NCBI GenBank assembly: GCA_038237625.1
Contig: JBBRYM010000001.1
Location: forward strand, 124,001 to 188,000
DNA length: 64,000 bases
Origin: JAWVFM01 sp038237625
GTDB taxonomy: Bacteria; Actinomycetota; Thermoleophilia; Solirubrobacterales; 70-9
Reading direction: 5' to 3'
In this document: piece by piece, positions 8,397 to 19,226 of the stretch
Position numbering within the stretch: the first letter of the stretch is position 1
How the letters are laid out: every line of letters begins with the position of its first letter
Program-made: the position numbers and the translations under genes
The notes under the pieces: generated by a model
Database searches by the model: none
Seen by the model: only the letters and a program-made list of their open reading frames with translations
Told to the model about the DNA's origin: nothing

Positions 8397-9953
8397 GTGA
8401 CTGCCGACGACGAGACGACGAGACCCGAGGATCCGTTTCGGGAGTACTTGAAGGCCAGGGGCCTGGCTCCCGTCCAGCTGGTAGGTGTGCACCTGGACGA
8501 GTACACCCCGATGATGTCGATTGGCCCTCGCGGCGCCCGGGCGGACGGCGGCACGTCCCCCTTTCTCGACGGCATTCCCGCGACCCTGCTTCATTCCAGC
8601 TACACGGAGAGCTCCGGCGAAGGCGCAAAGCGGCGCGACTTCACTCTCGCCGTGGCGACGATCGGCGAGGCCATCGCCTTCGCGCGCAACCTGAGCTGCC
8701 GCGATCGCCGCGTGCAGGACGACCTCGCCCGCACCGAGATCGCCCGGTTCGGCGATTCCCGGCCCGTTCAGCTCGAGAGCGTCGCGTTCGACAAGCGGTT
8801 CGCTCTGCAGGCGCCGCCGGAGATCGACGCGGGCTGGCTGCGCCAGCTGTTCTCGCCCTCCCTGATCGACTTCCTGTCGAGCACGGCGCCCGCGGGATTC
8901 TGCTTCGAGCTGAACGAGGGCCACTTCTGCGCGGCGATCCCGGGCCGCGTCGCCGACGAAGCAGCCCTCGACGCGTTCATCGCGACCGCCGGCCGCGTGG
9001 CAGGCCGCATCCGCGAGGAAGCCACGGAGGGGGCCGGTCGCGCGACTGAGGCGGTCGGGTTGGGGCCCGACGAGCATTTCGAACGCATGCTCGGGAGAGC
9101 TCGTTTCGAGCAGCCTCCACCCGACGTCGGCAGCGCCGCCGGCCGCTACATGGGGGTCGCGATGCGGCGGCCCGGCAATTGGGGGCGGGCCCTTGGCTCC
9201 AGCCTCCGGCACCGCCCGTCGCTCCTAGTGCTGATCCTGATCGCAGCCGGCGTGGCGGCACTCGCGATCGGGGGCGGCGGCGGCATCGCGCTGGGCGCCA
9301 ACATCTTGGCCTGGATGATCCTGCCTGTCCTCGCACTGCTGTTCGTCATCTGGTTCAACGTGCGCAGGCAGGCGAAGGCCCTCGCAGCGAAGCTGGGAGA
9401 GACGGCCTTCGTGCGCGGCTACGCCGCGAGCCGCGGCCTTCAGATCGCCGAGGCGGGAGCCTTCCAGGCCCAACACGCCACCCTCCAGCTGCCGGGTGCC
9501 GTGCGCCACGTCATGGTCGGAACCCTTCCCGGGACCGGCCTCGCCGGGGCGATCGCGCTCGTGGACTCCGGGGTCCAGAAGGAGGCGGAGCTGGCGGTCG
9601 GCGCAGGTGCTGCAGTCCAGAGCGGCTTCATGAGCCTCTTCGGAATGGGCGCCGACGACGATCGCACCTACGACGCGGTGGTCTTCGACTCGTCCCAGTC
9701 GCCGGGGCCCGTGAAGCCCGCTCCGACTGCGGCGCGCGTGGATCTGTCCGGGTTGACCATCGGCCAGACCCTGTCCCCCGACCTGATTCGCCAGGCTTTC
9801 GCGACCGTGCAGAGCGCCCAGCAAACGGTCCTGAGCGACGGTCCCACGCGCGCGTGCGTTCGGGCGTCCAGCCGCCGCGGGCGCAGCGCCGCGGAGCTCG
9901 ACGCGATCTGCGCGCAGGCCGCCACGGTGGCCGCGCAGGGACCTTCAGCGTGA
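8397..9953 (+). CDS. uncharacterised membrane protein with two central TM helices
   Basis: The protein has about 518 residues and no enzyme motif that I recognise. Residues 1-240 are soluble and contain a segment (LESVAFDKRFALQ ... LFSPSLIDFL) that resembles the core of DUF3137-type proteins. Two hydrophobic helices with a Gly-rich turn (LLVLILIAAGVAALAIG and ILAWMILPVLALLFVIWF) lie near residues 285-335, followed by a soluble C-terminal part of 180 residues. The GTG at 8397 is chosen because upstream codons would overlap the divergent prfB start; the nearest AGGAG (8374) is too distant to be certain. The next gene, 21 nt downstream, is also unknown and probably forms an operon with it. Confidence 0.65.
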   Translation: MTADDETTRPEDPFREYLKARGLAPVQLVGVHLDEYTPMMSIGPRGARADGGTSPFLDGIPATLLHSSYTESSGEGAKRRDFTLAVATIGEAIAFARNLSCRDRRVQDDLARTEIARFGDSRPVQLESVAFDKRFALQAPPEIDAGWLRQLFSPSLIDFLSSTAPAGFCFELNEGHFCAAIPGRVADEAALDAFIATAGRVAGRIREEATEGAGRATEAVGLGPDEHFERMLGRARFEQPPPDVGSAAGRYMGVAMRRPGNWGRALGSSLRHRPSLLVLILIAAGVAALAIGGGGGIALGANILAWMILPVLALLFVIWFNVRRQAKALAAKLGETAFVRGYAASRGLQIAEAGAFQAQHATLQLPGAVRHVMVGTLPGTGLAGAIALVDSGVQKEAELAVGAGAAVQSGFMSLFGMGADDDRTYDAVVFDSSQSPGPVKPAPTAARVDLSGLTIGQTLSPDLIRQAFATVQSAQQTVLSDGPTRACVRASSRRGRSAAELDAICAQAATVAAQGPSA

Positions 9954-9974
9954 ATCCGACCAGAGGAGATCGAC

Positions 9975-10493
9975 GTGGGCTTCTTCAGCCGGCTTAGGGC
10001 CGACAAGCAGAGCATCGAGATGGCGCAGGAGGCCATGAGCCAGCCGGGCTTCGCCGAGATGGTCCAGGCCGCTCAGCAGCAGGCTGCGCAGATGCAGCAG
10101 CCCGGGAAGATGCAGGAGATGATGGCCATGGCGCAGCGCACCCAGGTCATCGCGATGTCCGGAGTCCCGGCCCCGGCCACGATCAAGTCAGTCGAGAAGG
10201 TCGCCGACGCCGGCGCGGGGAGCAGCACCGCCCCGCCTGGCTTCGGGGCCTCGCCTCCGGGTTTCGGGCCCGCAGGGCAGGCGCCCAGCATTCAGATGCC
10301 GGGCACCCAGCTCGCGGTGGAGATGAAGTTCGTGGTCGAGGTGCAGCCGGCGAACGGCACGCCGTACGAGGCGACGTTCAACCAGCCAACCACACAACAG
10401 GTCGTAGACATGTTGGCGCCGGGCACGAAGATCACGGTCCGCGTGGATCCCAACGACCCAAGCTCGATGCTCTTCTGGGGGATGGGCGAGTAG
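9975..10493 (+). CDS. uncharacterised 172-residue protein
   Basis: The start GTG has AGGAG 7 nt upstream. The N-terminal half is helical and rich in Gln, Met and Ala (EAMSQPGFAEMVQAAQQQ); a Pro/Gly linker with the repeat PPGFG follows at about residues 80-95. The C-terminal 75 residues look like a small beta domain (VEMKFVVEVQPANGTPYEA ... GTKITVRVDPNDPSSM), a pattern seen in DUF3592-like beta domains. No signal peptide or membrane helix is seen. It follows the membrane protein at 8397 and may work with it. Confidence 0.6.
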   Translation: MGFFSRLRADKQSIEMAQEAMSQPGFAEMVQAAQQQAAQMQQPGKMQEMMAMAQRTQVIAMSGVPAPATIKSVEKVADAGAGSSTAPPGFGASPPGFGPAGQAPSIQMPGTQLAVEMKFVVEVQPANGTPYEATFNQPTTQQVVDMLAPGTKITVRVDPNDPSSMLFWGMGE

Positions 10494-10500
10494 AAGCGGC

Positions 10501-10870
10501 TCAAGCCGCTGGCGAGGGGGCCGCGTCGCGGTCGGCGAACGGGCGCCAGCTCACGACTAGGCCGTCGCGAAGCTCGAAAGCCCAAGCCATCTCGTCCTCA
10601 CGAGCGAGCTCGCCGTGCCCTCGCCACCACCACTGGCGGCGGATCAGGGCAAGTGCACGGTCTTCGTCCGTGTCGATGTGCTCCAGCTCGATCCGCTGCT
10701 CGAGCTCGCCGGTCTCCACCCGCCGGGCCCAGGCCAGCGCCTCGTCGATGCCATGCCGCGGCCCGCGCGAGGAGTGGATCACCACGTCAGGGTGAAGGAC
10801 CGACGCAAACGACTCGAGGTCCTGGTCGCTGAAGGCTTTGATGAAGGTGAGGACCGCCGCAGCGCCGTCG

Positions 10871-10881
<11 letters not shown>
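10501..10881 (-). CDS. NTF2/SnoaL-like protein
   Basis: The 126-residue protein starts with an ATG at 10881 inside the last codons of secA (11-nt overlap). The pattern VLTFIKAFSDQDLESFASVL ... HPDVVIHSS ... GIDEALAW ... GLVVSWRPFADRDA is typical of the SnoaL/NTF2-like fold, a small cone-shaped alpha+beta domain used by many unrelated enzymes and binding proteins. Specific function is unknown. It is translationally coupled to secA but has no evident link to secretion. Confidence 0.75.
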
Positions 10882-13720
<2,839 letters not shown>

Positions 13721-13784
13721 CAGCCCTGAGGGTAGCGGTCCCTCGACGTGACCTCAGACCGTTGCTTCGTGATTTCCTAGGGCC

Positions 13785-14900
13785 GTGGCCCCGTCCGGCG
13801 GCATCGGCGACCCGCGTGCTCGCGCACGCCTGGTTGGCCTCACCGTGGCCGTAAACCTCGCCTTGGCAATGACCCTCTCGATGACCTCGAGCGGACAGGG
13901 CTCGGCGGGCGTCGCTTCGTTTCGCGCCGCGCACCTTGCCGGCGAGCGAATCGTCACCGGGTTCCGTGGCCACGCCCCGCCGAAAGCGGTGGTGCGCGCG
14001 ATCCGGGACGGCCGCATCGCCGGCGTCGTCCTGTTTGCGCGCAATTTCGACAACAACGCGCAGGCGAAGCAGCTGATCTCGCGACTGCAGTCGATTCACC
14101 GCCCGGCGGAGCTTCGCGACCCGCTCCTCGTGATGATCGACCAGGAGGGCGGGCTCGTGAAGAGGGTCGCGGGACCGCCGCGCTTCTCGGCCGAGGAAAT
14201 GGGCTCGATGGGCGCCGGCGCCGCCCGGTCACAGGGCATGGCCACGGCCAAGAACCTGCGAGGGCTTGGCTTCAGCGTCGACCTGGCGCCGGTGTTCGAC
14301 GTCGCGCGCAGCGGCAGCGCGATCGGCGCCGAGCATCGAGCGTTCGGCTCGAAGCCCGAGCGCGTCGCCCGAGTGGCCGGGGCGTTCGCAGACGGCCTGA
14401 CCTCGCGAGGCGTGATCCCGACCGCCAAGCACTTCCCCGGGTTCGGGGCGGCGCAGGTGAGCACCGATCTCCAGACGGCCGAGATCGACCTCTCAAAGCG
14501 CAAGCTCCGCCGAATCGACGAGGCGCCCTACGAGCGGATGGTCCCCGCGCTCCACCGCATGGTGATGCTGAGCGTGGCCACGTACCCCCACTTCTCGGAT
14601 AAGCCGGCCGCGCTGTCGCACGTGCTCGCGACCTCCGAGCTTCGCGACCGGATTGGGTTCGGCGGCGTCTCGGTCACCGACAGCCTCGACTCGGCGGCCG
14701 CTCAGGCCGTCGGCAGTCCGCGGCAACTCGCGGTGCTGGGCGCGAGGGCCGGGACCGATCTACTTCTCTTCACGAGCTATCGCCATGCGCTGGCGGCCGG
14801 CGGGGCGCTCACGCGGGCGCTGCGGCATCGCGGCCTCGCCCGCGGCCCGTTCGTCGCCTCTGCTGCGCGGGTGGCCGAGCTGCGGGCGAGCCTGCCGTAG
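13785..14900 (+). CDS. glycoside hydrolase family 3 protein, NagZ-like beta-N-acetylhexosaminidase
   Basis: The 371-residue protein has an N-terminal hydrophobic segment (VGLTVAVNLALAMTLSM), so it is likely exported or membrane-anchored, and a GH3 N-terminal barrel. Signatures are IDQEGGLVKR, GLGFSVDLAPVFDVA, and the catalytic-loop motif AKHFPGFG, whose His is the acid/base partner in NagZ enzymes. The nucleophile Asp fits VTDSLDS. NagZ enzymes trim GlcNAc from muropeptides in cell-wall recycling; an extracellular enzyme would act on released wall fragments (inference). A GTG at 13785 is the start used; later internal ATGs would remove the signal. Confidence 0.85.
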   Translation: MAPSGGIGDPRARARLVGLTVAVNLALAMTLSMTSSGQGSAGVASFRAAHLAGERIVTGFRGHAPPKAVVRAIRDGRIAGVVLFARNFDNNAQAKQLISRLQSIHRPAELRDPLLVMIDQEGGLVKRVAGPPRFSAEEMGSMGAGAARSQGMATAKNLRGLGFSVDLAPVFDVARSGSAIGAEHRAFGSKPERVARVAGAFADGLTSRGVIPTAKHFPGFGAAQVSTDLQTAEIDLSKRKLRRIDEAPYERMVPALHRMVMLSVATYPHFSDKPAALSHVLATSELRDRIGFGGVSVTDSLDSAAAQAVGSPRQLAVLGARAGTDLLLFTSYRHALAAGGALTRALRHRGLARGPFVASAARVAELRASLP

Positions 14901-14910
14901 GGCTCAGCCG

Positions 14911-14932
14911 CCCGGCAGGCCGCCGGGTTTGA
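14911..14932. terminator. possible bidirectional terminator hairpin
   Basis: CCCGGC and GCCGGG (14911-14916 and 14922-14927) form a 6-bp stem with a 5-nt loop, followed by TTT on the plus strand. It sits between the convergent GH3 and acyl-CoA synthetase genes. The U-tract is short, so efficiency is uncertain. Confidence 0.4.
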
Positions 14933-14942
14933 ACTCCGCCGA

Positions 14943-16514
14943 TCAGGCGCTTTTGCGCTCGGCCTCGCGCAGCTCGATGCGGCGGATCTTTCCGGTGAGG
15001 GTTTTCGGGAGTTCGTCGACGAACTCGATCTGGCGTGGGTAGGCGTAGGCCGAGAGATGGCCGCGGACGAATCGCTGGATCTCGGCGGCGAGCTCGTCCG
15101 TGGGCTCCTGGCCTTCCGCCAGCACGAGGAATGCCTTGACGATGTTTCCCTTGACCTCGTCGGGCGAGGCCACTGCCGCCGCTTCGAGCACGGCCGGGTG
15201 CTCGATGCAGGCGGATTCGACCTCGAACGGGCCGATGCGATAGCCGGCGGAGATGATCACGTCGTCGGCGCGGCCGGCGTACCAGAAGTAGCCGTCCTCA
15301 TCGCGCTCGGCGGCGTCCTTGGAGTGAAACCACTCGCCCTCGAAGTCCTCGCGCGTGGCCTCGGGGTTGTTCCAGTAGCCCAGCGGATAGTGCGGGTTCG
15401 AGCGGGCGCGAAGGCAGATCTCGCCGCGCTCGCCGACGCCGACGGCGTTCTCGTCCTCGTCGAGGATCTGAACGTCCCAGCCCGGCATCGGCTTCCCCAT
15501 CGAGCCCTCGCGAACCTCCATGAACGGATAGTTCGCACACAGCGGATAGGACTCGGAGAGCCCGTAGTAGTCGAGCACGGTGACTCCGTACTGATCGCGA
15601 AACCAGCGGATGGCCTCAGGGTTCAGGGGCTCGCCGGCCGAGCACACCCGCCGGAACTTCTGCGGGTAGCGCTTGCCGGCGTCGTCCACGGCCATCATCG
15701 CCCGCATCGCCGTCGGCGTGGTGAAGACGTTCGTCACCTCATTGCGCGACAGCACCTCGAGCTGCTTGTGCGGGTCGAACCCACCCTCGCGCTGGTAGAC
15801 GAATTGGATGGCCCCGTAGCGCCAGGGGCCGATCAGCGGCGAGATGCCCGCCGCCCACGCCCACTCGCCCATCCCGTGGAAGAACTCGCCGTCCTCCACC
15901 TCGTGGCAGTAGACGAACTCCTCGTGCGCGAGGGCGTAGCGGTGAGCGTGGAGGATTCCCTTAGCGAGGCCGGTGGTCCCGGACGTGTAGTAGAGCTGCG
16001 CCGGGTCGTCGGCCGAGGTTGCGACCGTCTCGAAGTCGTCGTCGAAGCCCACCAGCAGTTCGGCGTCGAGGACGATGACCTCGTCGACCAAGTCGGCGGG
16101 CATGCGCTCGGCGTTGGCGGCGTCGGTGACGATCAGGCGTGGCTTCGAGTCGCCGATCCGGTGGCTGATCCCCTCGTCGCCGTAGAGGACGGAGAGCGAG
16201 AGCAGGATCGCCCCGGTCTTCCATGTGCCGAGGAACAGCGCGGCGGTCTCGGGCGAGGCTGGGGCGCAGACCGCCACCCGGTCGCCGCGCTCGACGCCGT
16301 GGGCGGCCAGCAGATTGGCCGCTTGGTTCGCGAGCGCGCGCTGTTCCCCCCAGTTCACCTCCCGGCGGTTGCCCCGGAAGTCCTCGAAGAGCATCGCCAG
16401 CTTGTCAGCCGGGTGCTTGTCGCAGACGTCGGCGGCGATGTTGTAGTGGTCCGGCACGTCCCAGACGTGCCGGGCGACCGCCTGTTCGTAGCTCGCGACT
16501 CTGGTGGCGCTCAC
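14943..16514 (-). CDS. AMP-forming acyl-CoA synthetase (acetyl-CoA-synthetase-like)
   Basis: The 523-residue enzyme activates a carboxylic acid with ATP and CoA. Motifs are YYTSGTTGLAKGILHAH (P-loop-like A3), DYYGLSESYPL (A5), WFHSKDAAERDEDGYFWYAGR (A7-A8), and the C-terminal PKTLTGKIRR containing the adenylation lysine. The sequence is closest in style to acetyl/propionyl and medium-chain ligases; the exact substrate cannot be read. Its GTG start overlaps the stop of hpf (GTGA), so it is translationally coupled to hpf. Confidence 0.9.
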   Translation of the reverse strand: MSATRVASYEQAVARHVWDVPDHYNIAADVCDKHPADKLAMLFEDFRGNRREVNWGEQRALANQAANLLAAHGVERGDRVAVCAPASPETAALFLGTWKTGAILLSLSVLYGDEGISHRIGDSKPRLIVTDAANAERMPADLVDEVIVLDAELLVGFDDDFETVATSADDPAQLYYTSGTTGLAKGILHAHRYALAHEEFVYCHEVEDGEFFHGMGEWAWAAGISPLIGPWRYGAIQFVYQREGGFDPHKQLEVLSRNEVTNVFTTPTAMRAMMAVDDAGKRYPQKFRRVCSAGEPLNPEAIRWFRDQYGVTVLDYYGLSESYPLCANYPFMEVREGSMGKPMPGWDVQILDEDENAVGVGERGEICLRARSNPHYPLGYWNNPEATREDFEGEWFHSKDAAERDEDGYFWYAGRADDVIISAGYRIGPFEVESACIEHPAVLEAAAVASPDEVKGNIVKAFLVLAEGQEPTDELAAEIQRFVRGHLSAYAYPRQIEFVDELPKTLTGKIRRIELREAERKSA

Positions 16515-16858
16515 GCCTCTTTGCCACGAAGCCGGGCGATGGCGCGGCGCGTCTGCGAGCGCTTGCGGCGGAGCTCGCGATGGCGCTTGACCTGACGGCG
16601 AATGTCCTCCGCGATCTCGTGGATCGAGTGGAGCGTCTCGGGTGTCGACTCCTGGGCCCGCAGGGTCACCCCCTTGAGATACAGCGTGGCCTCGGCCACG
16701 TAGCGGTCGGCGATCGACGGGTTTCGCTCTTCGGTCAGCTCGACTTCGAGCCGGGCGAGATCCGAGACCTGGCGACCCACGCGCGCGAAGCGCTTGTGGA
16801 CGTGGCGACGAAGCTCCTCGGTGACCTCCATGTTGCGACCCCTCACCTCGATGCGCAC
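16511..16858 (-). CDS. hpf: ribosome hibernation-promoting factor (short HPF/RaiA)
   Basis: The 115-residue protein matches the N-terminal HPF domain: MRIEVRGRNMEVTEELRRHV, then LARLEVELTEERNP and a basic C-terminus (KRHRELRRKRSQTRR). HPF binds the 30S decoding region and silences ribosomes in stationary phase. The extended C-terminal dimerisation domain found in long HPF is missing. The start GTG is preceded by a strong AGGAGG. It is the first gene of a two-gene unit with the acyl-CoA synthetase. Confidence 0.9.
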   Translation of the reverse strand: MRIEVRGRNMEVTEELRRHVHKRFARVGRQVSDLARLEVELTEERNPSIADRYVAEATLYLKGVTLRAQESTPETLHSIHEIAEDIRRQVKRHRELRRKRSQTRRAIARLRGKEA

Positions 16859-16954
16859 TATCGCCTCCTAACTGTCGCCGTCATCGTGGATGCTACGCCG
16901 CTTGGGCGCCCGGGTCCAGCGAATCGCGGACGTGTGGGCGATGGCGCTGGGCCC

Positions 16955-17280
16955 TCAGGCCGACGCGCGGATCGAATTGGGGGCCCCGGCCTCGCTGCGG
17001 AGCTCGGCGAGCGCCACCGGGACGCTCATGGCCTCGCGATAGGGGCGGTGGCTCGTCATCGCGTGGAAGGCGTCACGCACGGCGATGATCCTGGCGGCGA
17101 TCGGGATCTCGCCGCCGCTCAGGCCATCGGGATAGCCGCCCCCGTCGAAGCGCTCGTGATGGCTGCGGACCACGGACCCGACCTCACCGAGAAGCCCGCC
17201 GATCTCGCCGAGCATCTGCGCCCCGGCGATGGTGTGGCCGCGCATGAGCTCCCACTCTTCATCGCTCAGCGCGCCATCTA
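16955..17280 (-). pseudogene. decayed HD-GYP domain fragment
   Basis: About 108 codons directly after the comF stop encode the second half of an HD-GYP phosphodiesterase domain: DEEWELMRGHTIAGAQML, then HHERFDGGGYPDGLSG and ARIIAVRDAFHAMTSHRPYR. The first half with the metal-binding HD residues is absent and there is no proper start. At the 3' end a one-base change in frame replaces the usual AGAQFDPR ending; it is readable in the next frame as AGAPQFDPRVG. Two independent defects argue for a pseudogene of a c-di-GMP phosphodiesterase. A short product from the internal ATG at 17245 cannot be excluded. Confidence 0.65.
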
Positions 17281-17907
17281 GTCCCGAGGGTTCGGGCGCG
17301 AACGGGCAAAGGCGACGGCGGCGATCCATTGGGCCCCGCCGTCGCTCAGCGTCCGGGCGCAGGCGGCCAGGGTTGCGCCCGTCGTCACGACGTCGTCGAC
17401 GACCAGCACGCGTGGCGGCGGTGAGGCGACCAGCCGGACGTCCGGCGGGTCCGCAAGCCGAAGCGCTCGCGTACGGCCCACCTGCCGCGGGCCGTCGGAC
17501 CGGGCGAGGCAGGGACGCAGATCGCGCCCGGTGACTCGTGCGAGGCTCGCGGCGAGCTCTCTCGCGGGATCGAAGCCGCGGCGCCGGGAGCGCCCCGGCG
17601 CCGGTGGGACAGGCACGACTGCTGCCTCCCCCACGGGCTCGAGCGCGGCGGCCAGTTTGATCGCCATCGGCGCGGCCAGCGGCAACCTGCCGGCGAACTT
17701 CAGGCCGCCCACGAGCCGTCGCCCAATCCCGTCGTAGGGCGCCGCGGCGAGGGCAAGGGCAACTCCGGGGATGACGAACGGCTGCGGACGAGCCAGCTCG
17801 AGCGCGCGGCGACAGCCCTCGCAGAGCGGCGGGCGCGGAGCGGAGCGGTTTGCGCAGCCGCCACATAGTGGCGGGGCAAGAAGGCTGACCAGGGCCTGCC
17901 GCAGCAC
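17278..17907 (-). CDS. comF: ComF family amidophosphoribosyltransferase-like protein
   Basis: The 209-residue protein has the ComF layout: an N-terminal zinc ribbon (PPLCGGCANRSAPRPPLCEGC), a middle part with KFAGRLPLA and VPVPPAPGRSRRRGFDPA, and a C-terminal PRPP-binding loop VLVVDDVVTTGATL. ComF is needed for DNA uptake in naturally transformable bacteria, where it supports transport of single-stranded DNA; in many species its role is unproven. The GTG start at 17907 is directly followed by the family N-terminus. Both flanks are pseudogene fragments of c-di-GMP proteins. Confidence 0.9.
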   Translation of the reverse strand: MLRQALVSLLAPPLCGGCANRSAPRPPLCEGCRRALELARPQPFVIPGVALALAAAPYDGIGRRLVGGLKFAGRLPLAAPMAIKLAAALEPVGEAAVVPVPPAPGRSRRRGFDPARELAASLARVTGRDLRPCLARSDGPRQVGRTRALRLADPPDVRLVASPPPRVLVVDDVVTTGATLAACARTLSDGGAQWIAAVAFARSRPNPRD

Positions 17908-17931
17908 GCGCCGAGGATGACCGCCTCCGGG

Positions 17932-18175
17932 CTACGCGTTGCTTGCGATTGCGGGAGAAACCGTGCCGGAACCGTCCGCGGAGGCGCAGCCGGAGAGGAT
18001 CAGGCTGAACTCCTCGCCGCCGTAGCGAGCGAGAAGTTGAAGCGATCGACCCCCAGCATCACCACGTAAAGAGGCTCACCGTGGCGCTGGGCGCGCGCGA
18101 GCTCCGACGAAAGCTGCTCTGCCTCAAGCCCAAGGAGCGCCGCTGGTACATCAGTCGAAGCAGCTTGCGGACGCC
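17932..18175 (-). pseudogene. decayed GGDEF (diguanylate cyclase) remnant
   Basis: Three segments of a GGDEF domain are readable on the minus strand in different frames. The first is LMYQRRSLG (18170-18130), similar to the GLYNRRSL start of the domain. The second is GLEAEQLSSELARAQRHGEP followed by VVMLGVDRFN. The third is LARYGGEEFSLILSG with the signature GGEEF, ending at a stop at 17932. About 40 codons between DRFN and LARYGG are deleted and at least two frameshifts are needed. It explains most of the gap between comF and thrC. Confidence 0.7.
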
Positions 18176-18188
18176 TACGGCGCCCTGA

Positions 18189-19226
18189 CTACGAGAACAC
18201 CGCCCGCTCGACTGCCGCCAGGTCGTTCTCGCAGCCGATGACGGCGGGGGCCTTGCCCAGGGCGGTATCCGGGTCCTTGAGGCCGTGCCCCGTGAGCACG
18301 CAAACCACTGTCGACGGCGGCTCGGCGCCGTCGAGCACGGGCAGCCCATGGGCGAGGATGCCTGCGACCGAGGCGGCCGAGGCCGGCTCGCAGAACACGC
18401 CCTCCCGCGCGGCGAGGAAGCGGTAGGCATCGAGGATCTGATCGTCGGTGACCGCCGCGATGCGCCCGCGCGACGCCGTCACGGCGGCCATCGCTTCCTC
18501 CCAGCGGGCGGGATTGCCGATGCGGATCGCCGAGGCAATCGTCTCGGGCCGCTCGATCGGATGCCCCTCCACCAACGGCGCGGCCCCCGCGGCCTGAAAG
18601 CCGTAGAGGACTGGAGCGGTCTCGGCCTCGCCGAATCCCCGCCACCAGGCGGTGATGTTGCCCGCGTTGCCCACGGGGATCGCCAGAGCGTCAGGTGCCT
18701 CGCCCAGCTCCTCCGCGACCTCGAAGGCCGCCGTCTTCTGCCCCTCGATCCGATACGGGTTCACGGAGTTCACGAGCTCGACCGGGTGGTTCGCCGCCAG
18801 CTCTCGCACGATTCTCAGCGCGTCGTCGAAGTTGCCTCGCAGGGCGATCACCCGCGCGCCGTGCATCAGCGCTTGGGCCAGCTTGCCGACGGCGATCTTG
18901 CCCTCCGGCACGATCACCGCGCCGCGCATTCCCGCCCGCGCCGCGTAGGCGGCGGCACTCGCCGCGGTGTTGCCGGTGGAAGCGCAGATCACCGCCTCTG
19001 CTCCCGCCCCCTTCGCGCGCGAGACCGCGACCGTCATCCCGCGGTCCTTGAACGAGCCGGTTGGGTTCGCCCCCTCGAGCTTCAGCAGAACGCGCGCGCC
19101 GACCCGCTCGGAGAGCGCAGGCGCCTCCACCAACGGGGTCGAGCCCTCGTTCAGGGTCACGATGGGGTCGCCGGGTTCCAGCGGGAGCCGGTCGCGGTAG
19201 CGCTCGATCAGGGGCAGGGGGCTCAG
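18189..19226 (-). CDS. thrC: threonine synthase (probable CTG start)
   Basis: ThrC converts O-phosphohomoserine to threonine with PLP. The 345-residue protein has the PLP lysine in NPTGSFKDRGMT, the phosphate-binding loop region ASTGNTAASAAAYAARAG, and VNPYRIEGQKTAAFE, and has normal length for the short bacterial class. No ATG, GTG or TTG lies between the hom stop and the conserved N-terminus (LIERYRDRLPL). The CTG at 19226 overlaps the hom stop as CTGA and has AGGAGG six nt upstream, so a CTG start is the best reading. It is the last gene of lysA-hom-thrC. Confidence 0.93.
   Translation of the reverse strand: MSPLPLIERYRDRLPLEPGDPIVTLNEGSTPLVEAPALSERVGARVLLKLEGANPTGSFKDRGMTVAVSRAKGAGAEAVICASTGNTAASAAAYAARAGMRGAVIVPEGKIAVGKLAQALMHGARVIALRGNFDDALRIVRELAANHPVELVNSVNPYRIEGQKTAAFEVAEELGEAPDALAIPVGNAGNITAWWRGFGEAETAPVLYGFQAAGAAPLVEGHPIERPETIASAIRIGNPARWEEAMAAVTASRGRIAAVTDDQILDAYRFLAAREGVFCEPASAASVAGILAHGLPVLDGAEPPSTVVCVLTGHGLKDPDTALGKAPAVIGCENDLAAVERAVFS

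Noticed and set aside
15057..16595. 512-codon plus-strand frame opposite the acyl-CoA synthetase
   Set aside because: The minus strand has all adenylation motifs; the plus-strand frame shows none.
16955..17245. Functional 96-residue HD-GYP protein from the internal ATG
   Set aside because: The metal-binding half of the domain is missing and the 3' end is frameshifted, so a pseudogene is more likely.
18020..18060. Half-match to the palindromic element (TAGCGAGCGAGAAGTTG)
   Set aside because: It is better explained as the coding remnant of LARYGGEEF of the GGDEF pseudogene, and only one arm fits.
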